From contig NC_088302.1 of NCBI RefSeq assembly GCF_032854445.1, forward strand, positions 5,019,338 through 5,083,337: a stretch of DNA of 64,000 bases. Reading direction: 5' to 3'. A program made the translations under genes and the position numbers. Position 1 is the first letter of the stretch. Each line of letters opens with the position of its first letter. This DNA comes from Liolophura sinensis (Eukaryota; Mollusca; Polyplacophora; Chitonida; Chitonidae). Below the pieces are notes generated by a model that saw nothing but the letters and a program-made list of their open reading frames with translations, ran no database searches and was not told the DNA's origin. Positions 1-12,841 of the stretch are shown here, in pieces.

Positions 1-3000
1 AATTCCCAGATAAATATGTATACACTGCCCGGAACATGTACATATTCTGATCAGTTTGTTGTACAAGGAAACTGAAAACACATTCAGAACAAGGTATAAC
101 AATTCATGACAAAGCGTTGTATCTATTTATTTATTTATTTATCTATTTATTTGGCGCCTTGGGAGGCGCTTGAAACATGAAAATATTTCAGATATAAACA
201 GTGTGCAAGTTTATGGATACAGAAAACCGGGCATAGAGTGCGAGCAAATCGAAAAGAGGACATAAATAAGAGCACGCAGCTTGAATAGTCAATGGCATGT
301 CGTCTTTCGTGAGAACCCGTTATACAACTCGGTCAGTCGGGATGTCAGGTGTGATAAAAGGTGTCGTTTCGGGAAAGAAGGTCAAGTAGAACCACTTAGA
401 AGTAAACCACTTTTACCTCGACCTAAGGTTTTCTGCTGCTTGCGCACATGCTCCGAATGCACGGGGGACAGTGAACCGCTAGCTGGGATGACTTGACCGA
501 AATTCAAGAGACAGTAACAAAAGTAACCGTAAAATCAAATAATGATGTTCTACTTATGTGGCAGTATAACCGGAAAAACGATGCTGGGGAAAACTAGCTG
601 CTAATTTCAACAAAAATATAGTATAGCCATCTATGTATTGCAACATTTGTGTTATGCATTTGACATTGTAGTCGTTCCACGGTTGATGTCACTGCGAGCC
701 ACAAGAATCAGCGTCCATTTTCATGAAACTTTGCACACCAGATTTCTCATGACTTTTTTTCTTAATTGACGTTGTATGTAGCACCTTAAGGCAAAGTGAC
801 TTACATGGAAAACTCAGAAAAAAGGTTTGCCATGTTTTGTAAAAGTACATAGCCCTGCCTTTTTGTATTACATGTATTTAACTATTTAATAGAAATAAAT
901 AAAAGATAATTGTCAAAGATTTTATCATCAAGTTTAATTTATAGATTATAGATAGATCTACAAATTGACGATATTACCTTATACTTAAGCTCTGTATTTC
1001 ACATGGAGATTTGTTTTACAGTTCTTTCGGTTTGCCTTTTTCATCCGCCCCTTTTTGAAAATGTGGCAACACCGAACAAAAAGTTGCGAAAACTTATAAT
1101 ACCTACGATAAAAACTAATGTGGTTTTGCACAGCAATGCGATAACCATTGCACATGTGCTGCGTACGGGTTTGTGTTTTTATAATACTTTGTACACATGC
1201 ATCGGTACAAAGAGCGCAGCGCGCCGTGGGAGAGAGATGGAGTGTTGCCATCACCTGGCGGATCACCCGACTCTGTTTTCTACATCGCAACTTGTTACCT
1301 ACTTATTGACAACACTGAACGAACTTCCTCTTCTCCGTAAACAAATAGTTATATACGCCACTAGTATCATTACGCCATTTACCGCCCGGTCCGGTGCTGG
1401 TTTCCAAATTTTGTATTAGCGACTATTGCACATGCAGAGGTTGTTCGGTTCAAAACAGACCCGAATCGTCTGCACCTCTATAGGCTTTATAAAATTCACC
1501 TTAAAAATGATTTGTATCCTGTAGAAAACTTATTAGAAAAAATTGATTTTATTCCTCTTTGATGTGTTTTTTAAAGTGTACAAAACCTCGTACCCGTGAT
1601 CCCATAGTTTATGTATGTTATTATGTAATACGATCTAATGGAGAAGTTTGTGTATGTCGATGACATATATTAGAACAAGTGCTGTCAACCCTTTTCCTGA
1701 CATGAGCTTCATTCAGAAAAAAGATGGAAATAAGAATGGCGGAAGTATATAGAAATAAACAGTATAGTGGAAAGGTTCTAGGTCACGTGATCGTTCTTTA
1801 ACGTCTACAAAGGGTGAGGTCGATTTTTCTTCCATGTGAATCCCAACGTAAAACGGTGATGGAAGTTTGTTATTTTGGACTCATACAATTTATCTCTGAA
1901 CACACCCTGACCTTTCCTGTCTCTTTATTTCTGCATGTTTAATTCTGGGAAGGATAAAGTGGCATTCCTTTTCCCGCCAAATATAGAATCTATTCTAACT
2001 GGTTGGTGTGAGAGATAGTCAACATCATGCTATGTCTGTCCTAAGCTGAATTTTAGCTATAGATATGGCCGATTTAGTCAAGCGTGGCTGTCTGAACGGT
2101 TTAACTCAGGAAATCCTATCTCTACCGTCAGCCAATCTGCGTCGATTCGCTATCTAGTAATGAAGAATAGACTACACAGCATTGGCCCGAATTACGAGGC
2201 GGGAAAAATTCCGCAATATAACACATACCACTGCGTGATTTGTGGAAGAGCCGTTTATGACAAAACTGAGAAAATGTTTACCTCGACTGAGAAAGGTGGG
2301 AAAACAGTGAGATAAGTTAAATTTCATCACACAACCATACCAGGGTAAATCAAAAATTTGGGCAGCCTTAAATCAAAGTACACTTTTATTTTTCGGTGAA
2401 GCAAAGTACCGTGTATGGCAATCTCACAGCAACATGAACAACTAAAGGTCTTCGAGTAAAGAAGGGATTTTTTTTGACGGTAAGAGATAAATGAAACTTT
2501 TCGAGAAGTGAAGTGATTAAATTGATTGTCCGCAATTTAAGGTAGAACAGAACACTTTCGACAGAAGTTAAACAAAATAATATTCAACCGGTTTTTCGGT
2601 AATAGGGTAATGGACATAAGTCACATGGAAATCATGACGACTGAAGTTTCTGCATTGCTTTTCAGTTTTGTAATTGCAGTAATGAATTCTACTGCTCTTC
2701 ATTTAAATACAAATTAAATACATTAAGGACATTTTCGATAACCTGAAAGGTCTATATGTATATATATTGCTTTTCGGTAACTTACGGTTAAATGTGTACA
2801 CATCAAAATTTGTGCTCAACTTATGGCACGGCTACAAGGCTATGCGAACTGCGCGGGTACAACCGAAGTTAACGGTGCTAAGGAGTCCCTTAAGCACAAG
2901 TCTGTAACGGCAAGCGCTTTGTTAAACTCTCGCTGATGGATTCTGGCAGCAGATTGTCTTTGCCACACACACGGTCCACTTGAGAGGTTTCGGGGTTGGT

Positions 3001-5368
3001 TAGAGCCCAAGAACAAGGCGTATAGCGGCTTACACATGATACATAAACAAGTAAACGACCACCATTACATTTTCAAGCAAGCCCACAAGCACCGATTGTC
3101 TGTATCTAAACTGCAATGTTGCACATTGTTTCCTTTTGTATTCCTTCTTATATAGACATCTAGATCAGTCGTCCCAGGGGTTACTTTCGCCGCAAAGGAC
3201 ACCAGAATAAGGTGTTTTTCTCTTATACTACTCTCTCGCTGGTTTGTTGAGGCCATGCATTGGGAGCTTTATCTGCTATATCTTGGAGTGCGGAGATTTC
3301 GAAAAGGTCCTTCAACATTAACCTTGACCTCACCTTATGTAACTGATATATTCATTTTAGATTGGTGTGACTAATATATAAAAGTTGATATAGACAAAAG
3401 TTGTCTACAACAACCCCAGTTATGTTCATTATCGCAGAGCTTGATGCAAGGGAAGTGGACATAGATACAAACAGGTATATATTGCAAAACCCAAAACAAT
3501 TGTCGAAGTGAGTTGACCTAAAAAACCACTACTGGGATATGATATATTGGGTCAAAAATAACAAAAGTATGAATGCTATTATTAACTAAACTGTAGAATA
3601 TGGAATGCAGAATTTATAAAGCTGTTTTAACGGAATGCTGCGACAAAGACAAATCACTGTGGGTGTGCGGAACTATTGTAAGATGTATAAGACATATGAA
3701 TTGTTACCTGTATACACGGCGCCTCCAGAGCCTTTGAATCCAAATCTTTATCATAAGGTAAAGGCACAACATTTTTATAAACAAATCTCTGGGTTTTTCT
3801 CATAGGATCGGCGCCTTGTCCTCGTACTTTCCCTTCACAATGGCCTGTTATGTATTACTGACATTGCTGACAGATTCTCTCAAAGACAATCTATTGGGAG
3901 GGAGAGGGGGAGTCAAAAGACATTGAAAGGGTAACCATAGAGACAGTAAAAAAAGAAGATAGCAAGCTGTACAGTTAAGGCCTAAAATGACAGTTTTTAT
4001 GTTCACCAAATGTTTGACCCAACCAATGTCTCGGTTTTCCAGCTTTGAAATAAAATCACATTTTATGCCGGATAGGATTGTACTGTGGACATACACGGCT
4101 AGTTAGCTGGCCTCCTACTCTGTCGGCTCTATTATCTGCAGTTATCAAATACTCAGGAAACACTCAGAGTCTTTCAGATAACACGCCGATTCCACAGCAG
4201 CTGTGTTACGTATGATTTAATTGGCCGCAGCTGTGTTCTCTCCGTTTGTACGGGCGTAGTTGATTGGTTGATCCCCGGGTGGTCGGAATTTGATCGAGCA
4301 CACTCGTACACTGACCGCTTGTGACTGATTTGTCTAAAGAACCGCGTGTTTCTAATGCAGAAATACACAAACAGACCGGAGTAGCGATAAACTGAGCGAT
4401 AGTGCTTAAGTCTGTAGCCTTGATCTATTGCAGGTTAAAGACCACAGTGTCAGGAATTAACTAAACAAAGCTGGATTTGCTCATGGAAATATACATGGAC
4501 AATTTCAATGTACCAAGAGAGGTGAACTGAAATCACAAGCGAGTAAAGGAAGAAAGACTAATATTTCTGACTGATCCACTGAATAGCTTAGCATAACAAA
4601 TCAAAGTAACTCGAAAGAAATTCATTTTGACGATATCAATATTTCCGCTTTAATTACACCATTTAAGTCATCATCAAGAGAAGTATGACTCATTATCGCT
4701 TGCTTAAAGTCGAAATAATGACATGGCCAATGCGAATTATTTGGGGATTAATTTGCTTTTTCACTAATATTTCTGAGAACAGTACATTCATTCATTCATG
4801 AACCTTTCTTGTAGCAGACTGGAAATTCCACATTGCTGATTGCAGATACCAGTAGAGTAGTGCATGAGCCTACTATTTCATAACGATTTTGCCCGTGCTG
4901 TGAGTACAAGATGGTATCATAAGAGAGTCCTATCTGTACTTGACGAACTTATGTTAGCTCTGGTTTGTGGGCGTGGCAGATAGGAGTGGGTCAGAAAATA
5001 CACGTGGGTGATTTACACAGTAACAGTCAGAAGGTGCGCTCTGTAATATAGCGGTATCAATGTGAATCTCTATAATAACTACGTTCTGGCAGGCCATATG
5101 CCAATGCATCGGTACTGATTAGTCAAGTATAAGCCATATGGCGACATCAAATGCTGGTCGCCAAGTACATATACATGCTGAAAGGTGTTACTTTAATGAA
5201 AGAAAACCAAAATTACTTTGCAGGACCCGATAGTCAATAGATAGCTTACTTATCAACAGATACGTGTTGTTATCTATTTATGAAATAAATGGCGCTATCT
5301 ACACATCAGGAAGTTTCTTTTTATAAGAATTAGTAGATTTATTTCATAAAGCTTTTAACGTTATTGGC
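1..5368. other. Intergenic, no gene recognised
   Basis: No open frame here resembles a known protein and none has a convincing splice context. A short TTTA/TCTA simple repeat lies at about 122-154. A dispersed repeat copy at about 2062-2165 is listed separately. Short ORFs such as 1003-1419 (138 codons) look like chance frames in AT-rich DNA. Confidence 0.5.
2062..2165. repeat. Dispersed repeat, copy 1
   Basis: About 95 bp here resemble 33003-33092: both contain the series caagc(g/a)tggct, then a(a)tttaac(t/c)c, cctatctc and gtcagccaatc, in the same order and spacing. The two copies are diverged by point changes and small indels. The family was not identified, and it could be part of a larger element. 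Confidence 0.5.
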
Positions 5369-5938
5369 ATGTCTCTCATTCTGAAGAGTATCAAGGTATT
5401 TGTGAAGAGAACTGGTGACGCAAAATGTGCTTCTCGTTTCAACTGGAGGTCACGAATACATTTGGACATCACGAATACATCTGTAGATCACGAACTTTTT
5501 ACTAGACAGATTCAACAGAGTGCCCCATGCACATATGTATTTCGGAGATGGTCTGAAGACAAAATAAAACTCGTTCCCTTTGACGAAATTTGGCCCACGG
5601 CTCTACATGACAGCCAGATACAGCTTAGGTTCAAATCCAGGCCTCGCCGTTTTGTTTCCGCCGTTAACACAAAATCGAAAAAGATTAGTATCGATAATTG
5701 TCCAGTTCTGAGAATTCGTACTGCTCTTTGGAATGGTAGATTTCCTGTTTATTTCAGTACCAATCAAACTGACAATTTTGTGGTTGAATGTCAGGCATTA
5801 GATGTAAACCGTAAACATTCATTGGAATGGGCTTTTCAGGGAGACCACAGAACAGAGGGTCACCCTAGCCGTCAGTTTATCTTAAGAGTTGACAAGGAAC
5901 AGGGAAGAGGCCAGGATCCGAGAGTTAGCAGAAGCTAG
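5369..5938 (+). CDS. Unrecognised 189-codon ORF
   Basis: This is an uninterrupted 189-codon frame starting MSLILKSIKVFVKR and ending QDPRVSRS. It is longer than expected by chance at this base composition but does not resemble any family I know. It has no obvious signal peptide or membrane segment. It is rich in Arg, Ser and Asn, and its first third contains a short imperfect tandem repeat (the "atcacgaatacat" motif, residues about 27-40). No adjacent splice site or promoter settles whether it is coding. It may be a single-exon lineage-specific gene, a long exon, part of an old transposon, or a chance ORF. Confidence 0.25.
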   Translation: MSLILKSIKVFVKRTGDAKCASRFNWRSRIHLDITNTSVDHELFTRQIQQSAPCTYVFRRWSEDKIKLVPFDEIWPTALHDSQIQLRFKSRPRRFVSAVNTKSKKISIDNCPVLRIRTALWNGRFPVYFSTNQTDNFVVECQALDVNRKHSLEWAFQGDHRTEGHPSRQFILRVDKEQGRGQDPRVSRS

Positions 5939-6796
5939 CTGACAGCCAACAGAGCAGCGAGCTTACACGGCTAATTGAGCAGATGTCTAATTAATCAGAT
6001 AATGGATACGGCTATGACGTAAGGTTTCCCCATCCGTTCGATCCCTGGAGGATAACAAGCAGACCTCTGGCAGACGCCCAAAGCCAACCCTGCCAAAATA
6101 TGCCATAGTTCGGCTAGCTGATTGATGACTTCGAAACAAACCCTTTGATCAGGACTCTGTCTGACCTTGTACCACAGAGTGGTTCCTTCAAGAAAACATG
6201 CTTTCAAAATACAAAGCACAGGCTATGCCAAGATCCACCCGATATCCCACCTAAAAGCTCACTTCCATTTGCAGGAATACCACTGATTTGTAAACCATCA
6301 AAACTGCCGAAAAGCAATATGGACTCTTCACGAATCCAAATGGCCATAATGCAGGTGATTTGCATTAGTGAAAAGCACTGCGGTATATGGCAAGCCATGC
6401 ATTGCGATATTAAAACACATTATTGCGTATTGTATTTAATATATATATATATACATACACCAAACGCACTGTGGCGAGTTTATTGATCAAAGACTTCCAG
6501 TTCACTTGTATTACTGGAAACCATCGCGATGAAGCTACATATGAAAGGTTCCTTCCTTCATTCATTGTTTAACTTCTGTTGCCAGGTAGCACAAGATAGG
6601 GCTTTACCCGAGATCATGCTAATACGTGTGTTTAAACTTTATAGATAGAGTACTAATGTTAGGACAATGCTCAACTTCTGTCATCACAGAGACATTGTAA
6701 CTCAGTAAAAACAGGTAAATTAAATGTTATGGCATGACCGATATAAAATCTCTGTTAAACATAATGGATGCTACAGGTCAATAATCGCAAGATTAT

Positions 6797-6917
6797 TTAT
6801 TTTATTTATTTAGTTAATATTTTACGTTGTATTTAAGAGTATTTCGCATAAACGACGGCGGCCAGCATTACGGTGGAGGGAAACCGGGCTGGTTGCTGGC
6901 AGACCTTCCCACGTACG
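6797..6917 (-). repeat. SINE fragment (family A)
   Basis: This is the tail half of the common tRNA-derived SINE in this window, in minus orientation with the A/T-rich tail at the low-coordinate end. Recognisable blocks are the degenerate "ttgattggtgttttacgccgtactc" type tail, the core "cgacggcggccagcatta" and "ccttcccacgtacg". The tRNA-like head is missing. Confidence 0.8.
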
Positions 6918-7187
6918 AATCGCGAAATTAAGTTTCTTAACAGAGTCAACACAATGACTCGCCAAACAACAGTGGAAGCATGTAAAGTAAGAAATTACAT
7001 GTAGGGTGGAGTCCTGCAGGCGCAAGTATGACTATATATCCGTTTTGTGTAATAAATAATGGAGATGAAGGTTTGCTTAGTTTATACTGATATAATTACT
7101 CTGACAATGTTATTGATGGAATCCAACATTATGTGGCACTTCACATGGAACACGCAGACTGCATATAGTGGGCGTATGTTGAAGTCT

Positions 7188-7541
7188 GTCATCATTTGAC
7201 ATCATCGGTACCCCATCATTTAATATGATCATTTGACATCATCAGTACCTCATCATTTGACATCATCGGTACTTCATCATTTAATATGATTGATACCTCA
7301 TCATTTGACATCATCGGTACCTCATTATTTGACATCATCGGTACCTCATCATTTGACATCATCGGTACCCCATCAGCTGACATCATCGGTACCCCATCAT
7401 TTGACATCATCGGTACTTCATCATCTGACATCATCGGTGCCTCATCATTTGACATCATCGGTACCTCATCATTTGACATCATCGGTACCCCATCATTTGA
7501 CATCGTACCCCATCATCTGACATCATCGGTACCTCATTATT
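7188..7541. repeat. 24-bp minisatellite
   Basis: About 14-15 tandem copies of a unit like catttgacatcatcggtacc plus tcat. Because 24 is divisible by three and the units lack stops in several frames, the array is open on both strands, for example as repeated 8-residue units MSNDEVPM on the minus strand and SSFDIIGT on the plus strand. No gene context supports translation. Confidence 0.95.
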
Positions 7542-7661
7542 CGGTCTTAGATCTTACACATTTCTAAAATTTAACTGTTTTGGCCAAACTTATTGTCGTA
7601 GAAAGTTCCTTGGAGTTAATCAGTACCGGAAGGACTTAAAGCCTTTAACCTAACCAGTCAA

Positions 7662-7745
7662 AACGGGATTCGAACCTACGAACGAAAATCCTTGAACCCC
7701 AATGGCAAGATTGGCTGTGTTGAAATCCACGCTTCAGCCGAATGA
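7662..7745 (-). repeat. tRNA-like B-box fragment
   Basis: On the minus strand the sequence contains aggttcgaatccc, a good match to the RNA polymerase III B box (T arm), flanked by a region that does not fold into a full cloverleaf. It is probably the head of an old tRNA-derived SINE rather than a tRNA gene. Confidence 0.4.
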
Positions 7746-8734
7746 CACATCCAATGATCCGTGATCAGCTGATAAGAGATAATAAATATCTGCGTTAAGT
7801 CATCACGATTAATGCGAAGATACCAAACGTGACACGATACATGACACTCCGCCCACTAACAACAGTAACATACATTTCCCAGACCCACACTGACTCCTAA
7901 ACGCTGATCACCGACAAGTAGAAGCAATAATTAGCAACACCTGTCAACAGCGGGTTTTACAAAGTCTACCTCACAGGTGTTCAGCGCTGTTTAGATGCAG
8001 GTTTAAAATCCCTTAACGTGTAACCATGGACATCTGGTTAGTATACGGCAAGCCATCTAACCATTATGTTTGTAATCAACTCTTTGCTTAGGAAAACTGT
8101 ACAAGATGAGCTGTCGGGTCGTATTCAACTCAACTCCAAGCACATTATCACCAACCGAACCTCACACGCAAGGACGTACGAAATCGCGTAACTGCACTGC
8201 TTGAATTGTACTTGACATATTTACGTTTCCTCCAAATCGACATAACATTATCAGTATAAAGCTTTGCAACATCACTTGTTGCCGTCGTTTTGTCTCCAAA
8301 TCACTTCGCGGCATTTAAGTTTTGGCTGCTGTTCGATTTTGCACATTCTGATGGAACTGATAGCTAAGAACGTTACCGTACTTGAGCCGAACTTACACAG
8401 TGGCATTTATCATGAGTTTATTTACCACGTAATGTATAGGCAGGCATTAGGTGAAAGTAAGTGCAGTTCGTCACTCAGTAGTGATCTCACATTTAACAGG
8501 CATCACCACTTTCATTGCCTTCAACGCCCATGCCCCTCTCTAACGCGTGGCACTGGGCCTCGTGTTTAACGGAGACACCTGTCGTTCGCCTTTGATTAAA
8601 TATGTCAAATCAACATCCGTTGTTGTTTAATAAATACGGCTGAAGTTGTTTGGATGGTAAAATAAAATAATCCGTGAAACATCTTGTATTGTCACTCACT
8701 CACATGTCAAATCATACATCCTATGTATCTAGTC

Positions 8735-8975
8735 CGATATTGTATGTGAAACCCGGCATTCTGTGTCAAATTCGGCATTCTGCGTCAAATCCGGCATTCA
8801 AAGTGTCAAAGCTGACATCCCAAATGTCACTCTTGACATCCTAAATGTCACCCCTGACATCCTAAGTGTCACAGCTGATGTCCTCAGTGTCAAATCCGGC
8901 ATTCTTATTGCCAAATCCGGAATTTTACCAGTCGAATACAACATTCTACGTGAAAAATCCGGCGTTCTAATACTC
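8735..8975. repeat. Degenerate 21-bp tandem repeat
   Basis: About 11 diverged copies of a 21-bp unit alternating between "gtcaaatccggcattct" and "gtcacccctgacatccta" forms. In the plus frame it reads as 7-residue units of the type SVKSGIL, NVTPDIL, IAKSGIL. No coding context was recognised. Confidence 0.8.
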
Positions 8976-9661
8976 AACCCCGACTTTTGCATACCAGCTG
9001 TCAATCAAAAAAACAAACAAAAAACAACTGACTTTGATTCAATGATCTGATGTCCCGTACATTTCGGACATGATCATTGACATCAATGTCTGTCACGAAA
9101 GCATAACTATAAAACATATCTAGTTACATTCAAAAGAGATACGTCATTCACTTTTCATTGATATCCTGAAGAGCGAGCTGATATCTTGAACAGAATGAAG
9201 GCCAAATGAGATTTCAGACTCCACGTCTTAAAATATTATTCACGATTACATTCAAACAGAAGTTATCTTAGACGCACTTCAATTCAAACTGTTCATAGAG
9301 GCAAATGGCTACACAAGTGTAAGCCCAGCGACAAGCTGAAGCAAGATCAACTGTAATTCACCACAGTAGACACGGAATCACCACAGTAGACACGGATTCT
9401 TGATGAGTGTCTAAACAGTGTTTGGTTCTAACATTAAATGATCTCAAGAAGAATCTATTTTTCACTGATTCATTGTCCACAATGCTATTCACTGAAGCCA
9501 TAACATTGTGGAAGACACTGATGTGCAATGGCAAATGTATACAGAACACATGTCAAGTATACTTGTATACTTGCTGGCTGTATACTATACTGGCTGGTTG
9601 CCGCTGTTGCTTTATAGAATTGCTGGAATAAACTTCATTCCAAGGTTATGTGAACACTTAC

Positions 9662-9758
9662 CTGATTTTCCAACCCCGAGTTCACCTAGAAGGGCTATGT
9701 TATATTCCGGTAGAGCCGAGCCTTGGGCTGTTTTGTGTGAATTTTTCTTGCTGCTCAT
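9662..9758 (-). CDS. First coding exon of a Ras-like small GTPase
   Basis: This exon encodes 32 residues beginning MSSKKNSHKTAQ, followed by a beta-1 strand and P-loop: EYNIALLGELGVGKS. GELGVGKS fits the Walker A pattern GxxxxGK(S/T) that binds GTP phosphates in Ras-family proteins. The codon after Ser is split by a consensus donor (G, then GTAAGT, at 9661-9656), so the exon ends in phase 1 just after the P-loop. An upstream in-frame ATG at 9809 exists, but the start at 9758 gives a short basic leader typical of Ras-like proteins. I looked for later exons (switch I/II, DTAGQE, NKxD) at lower coordinates and did not find them. They may lie beyond position 1, or this may be an orphaned exon. 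The leader resembles RERG or RASL-type GTPases more than classical Ras, but that is inference. Confidence 0.6.
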
Positions 9759-9809
9759 CGTTGTCAATTTCACATCACCTGTGACCTTGATGAGATAATC
9801 CAGGCACAC

Positions 9810-11980
9810 TCCTGTGTTACGTAACCACTATTCATCACCGTACACCAAGACCAGACAGACACGTGATGAATTCCTTTGTATGAAAATATCGAACTTTCAA
9901 TACCGGACGTCCTTCAGAGAATGGCTGTTCCCATCTAACTAGCTTTATGAGTTCGGGTTCAAGCTTAAGCTACATTAACCAAGTGTCGAACTTTAAATTA
10001 AAATGAAAGATTCAAGTTAGAGCCTCAGATACCGATAACATACGTGGCACAAAGGCAAAGCAGATTAGTACGGTATACAGTAGCGCGTGTTGCCGCCTGA
10101 GTAACTATATGGAGCATGCTGAGGTGATGTTCCACTGGAAGTGTAAGCCTCTAACACACTAGCTGTCTGATCACCAGTCAAGGTAGGGTCTGGTGGGCGG
10201 CCAGTGAGCTTCTGAGTGGAGAACAGTAGCCTATGCCCTAGTACCAGAACAGCTGCTTCGTTCAGGACACGGCATATACAACAGGTTTGGATTAGTGGTA
10301 CGTTTAGTTGCTCTGCTAGTCGGTGTTGTGTTAAGGCACAGAAAGTCTTGTGCAGACGTCTAGCAGAATGCGAGGCCTGAGTCAGTGACGGCTGACTCTA
10401 CCATTAGCACCATCTTGACTTCATTACCAACACCCGTGCAAAGACAGCATGTGGAATTAATAGATACTTCCAGGCCACGGTTCATTACATTCTTTAAAGC
10501 ACCGCGGCGTCTTCTGATTGGATAATCACGGAATTAAGATACAGAAAAGCAAGACGTTTCCTTCTGCGGTAAGAAGCTATGGCAGTGCATCATGGTATTT
10601 TTGTGAACATGTTCATAATTGCCAGATTGGAGATCGCGGATATGATATAAAATGTAAAGTACCAATAAAACTGTTGATTTAATATAGACTATAAACTTAT
10701 AATTGGATAAACTGAACAAATGTTCATTTATTAAAGTTAAATACTGTTCTGAAAAACCACACTTTTTGTTATTGGCAAGCTGGCATTTACCCAACAAAAC
10801 TAATGGTATATTTATTTATTTATTTCACTATTGTTATATACACACTTTTTTCAAATATTTTTCTGGGCTGGCAGCTTTACGGGTTGAGAACAAACTATGT
10901 ACTGAGAAGTGTTGAGGGTTCAGTCAGTGATAATTTCTTTGGGAATCTTAATCTTGCTAATCTTTTACTCCAGAAACAAAGCCAGCAGAGGAAGATATAA
11001 ATATATATTATTAAAACTAGCTTTTTTTCGTTCATTGTGATTAGATAAAGGACAAGGAACCTTACTCTGCAGTTTTAAGCAAGTAAGAGTCTGAATGAAA
11101 TAAAATCTGGTGAATGTAAAACCACCGATGTTTCATTATTCTATCCTGGAACTCCTTCAGATGATAGATTCAATATCCTCTTCGTTGCGTTTTGATTACT
11201 CAATTATCCAACAACTCAGTCTGCACATCTATATAGCTTTACGATTTTGGGTGTATATTCATGCACTGAGAAGCTAGAAATGTTAACTAAATAACAGTAG
11301 ATTCATGCCGGCTATAATTACCATCGCTCCGTTAGGGGAGTCTCCACCGCTGACTCTTTGCTTTCACCTCAGTTTGTGTCGGTTGTGTCCGATTGCCTTA
11401 CACAGTAAAAATAAAAAATAAGTTATAAATTCGGAAACCGCAGCATATTCGTGCCGAAGTTATACTACATGTATATAGCACTGAGACAAAGGGATTTGCA
11501 TTGTTTGATTTCTTGGTACCATCGACAGTAATTTCTCTTCTATCACTAAACTTATGTGTATGATATCATTATAATTGGATTCCAGCTAATAACAATGAAA
11601 CGAAATCTAGAGTGTCCGATGTTTTAGTTACAAAGGACTTGAAACAATGATGCATGTACCGTAATACCATCATGTTCATCATGGAAACCCGATCCTGAAT
11701 GTCAAAGAGCATCTGTCTGAGATAACACCTATACAGCATCTGACTCGTCCGCATTTGTCTTTGATATGTCAGCGGAATTTTCGTCGGAAAGGAATCAAAA
11801 CAAAGGCCTGTGGCTATATCACGTGAAACGCTGAAAGATCAGGTGAGAGCTGGGTTTATCTTTGGAAGAGGTAGATCTAAAGTTAGAGACGTGTTGAGAA
11901 CAAACAATGAAACTACTACCATGTGGTAGAAAACTGGTTAGTTTGAGGATAGTTTAATATTACGGCCACTTTCATAATGA
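9810..11980. other. Intergenic or upstream of GTPase exon
   Basis: No gene, RNA or mobile element was recognised. Being 5' of the minus-strand GTPase exon, this stretch could hold its promoter and 5' untranslated exon, but no specific element can be supported. Confidence 0.3.
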
Positions 11981-11984
11981 CCAG

Positions 11985-12225
11985 CTCAGTCATCATCACC
12001 ATCTTCATCATCATTATAGTAACCTTCATCAACATTGTCATCATCGTTTGCATTGTCGCTACCTTTCATCACCACTAGCATCATCATCGCCATAGCGGTG
12101 GTTATCTCAGTCGTCAACGTCCTAACCACCATCACCATGTATATCATCACCATCATTATCTTTGCCTCCACCGTCAACGTCGTAATCTTTACCACTATTA
12201 CCATAATTATCTCCTTCGTCATCAC
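11985..12225. repeat. CAT/ATC-rich imperfect microsatellite
   Basis: A run of imperfect trinucleotides (cat, atc, cac, gtc) about 240 bp long produces open frames on both strands with biased Ile/Thr/Val/Met or Asp/Asn composition. These frames are artefacts of the repeat. Confidence 0.7.
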
Positions 12226-12841
12226 ATCATTATGTGGTATGCCATATGAATGTTACATCGATTCAGGGGTTAGGAGCCTCAAAGGACTAATCCACTGTAA
12301 CGACCTCTATGTGTATTCTTGATGACAACATATAATCTCTACAGGGCACAGGTGATGAAGTGTAGAAAAAGACATATCTTAAGAACGATTATGACCTTAG
12401 CATCATGGATTCTATGTGAGACTTTGGCATGATATGTTCTGCGTAAAAGCGACTCGTCTTGATATTTACGACGTGAATCCTACCAAAATTGAAAATAAAT
12501 TGTGGTCACTCATTTTGTTTGTGTCTTCTGTTCAGTTTATAACTTCTCTTTCGTGAATTTTTCACGACTTTTTTTTCCAGTTGGGGGTAACGATGATCTC
12601 CGTTGACAAGTAAAACTGGAATAAAACTGCTTTTGCATTATCGTTCTTTCACCGATGATCCGTGGCCTGTCCTCTAAATGCGACTTTTCTGTACCTGTAA
12701 CGTTGTTGTTTTTAACTAGGCTGTGTAAAACAGAGCAAAAAATAAACGTGCTAAGGTTAGAATAGCAGTAGAGCGTTAATTCTAAAAGGGTATAGTATCA
12801 CTCGTACTTATATACCCATGTACAGCCTAACTATGTACTTT

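Noticed and set aside
1003-1419. 138-codon plus-strand ORF as a gene
   Set aside because: No recognisable domain, overlapping antisense ORF of similar length, and composition typical of non-coding AT-rich DNA.
8095-8140. Minus-strand EYDPTA reading considered as switch I exon of the Ras-like gene
   Set aside because: No preceding switch I helix (RF-x-x-EYDPT context), a TGA lies just upstream in frame, and no acceptor in the right phase.
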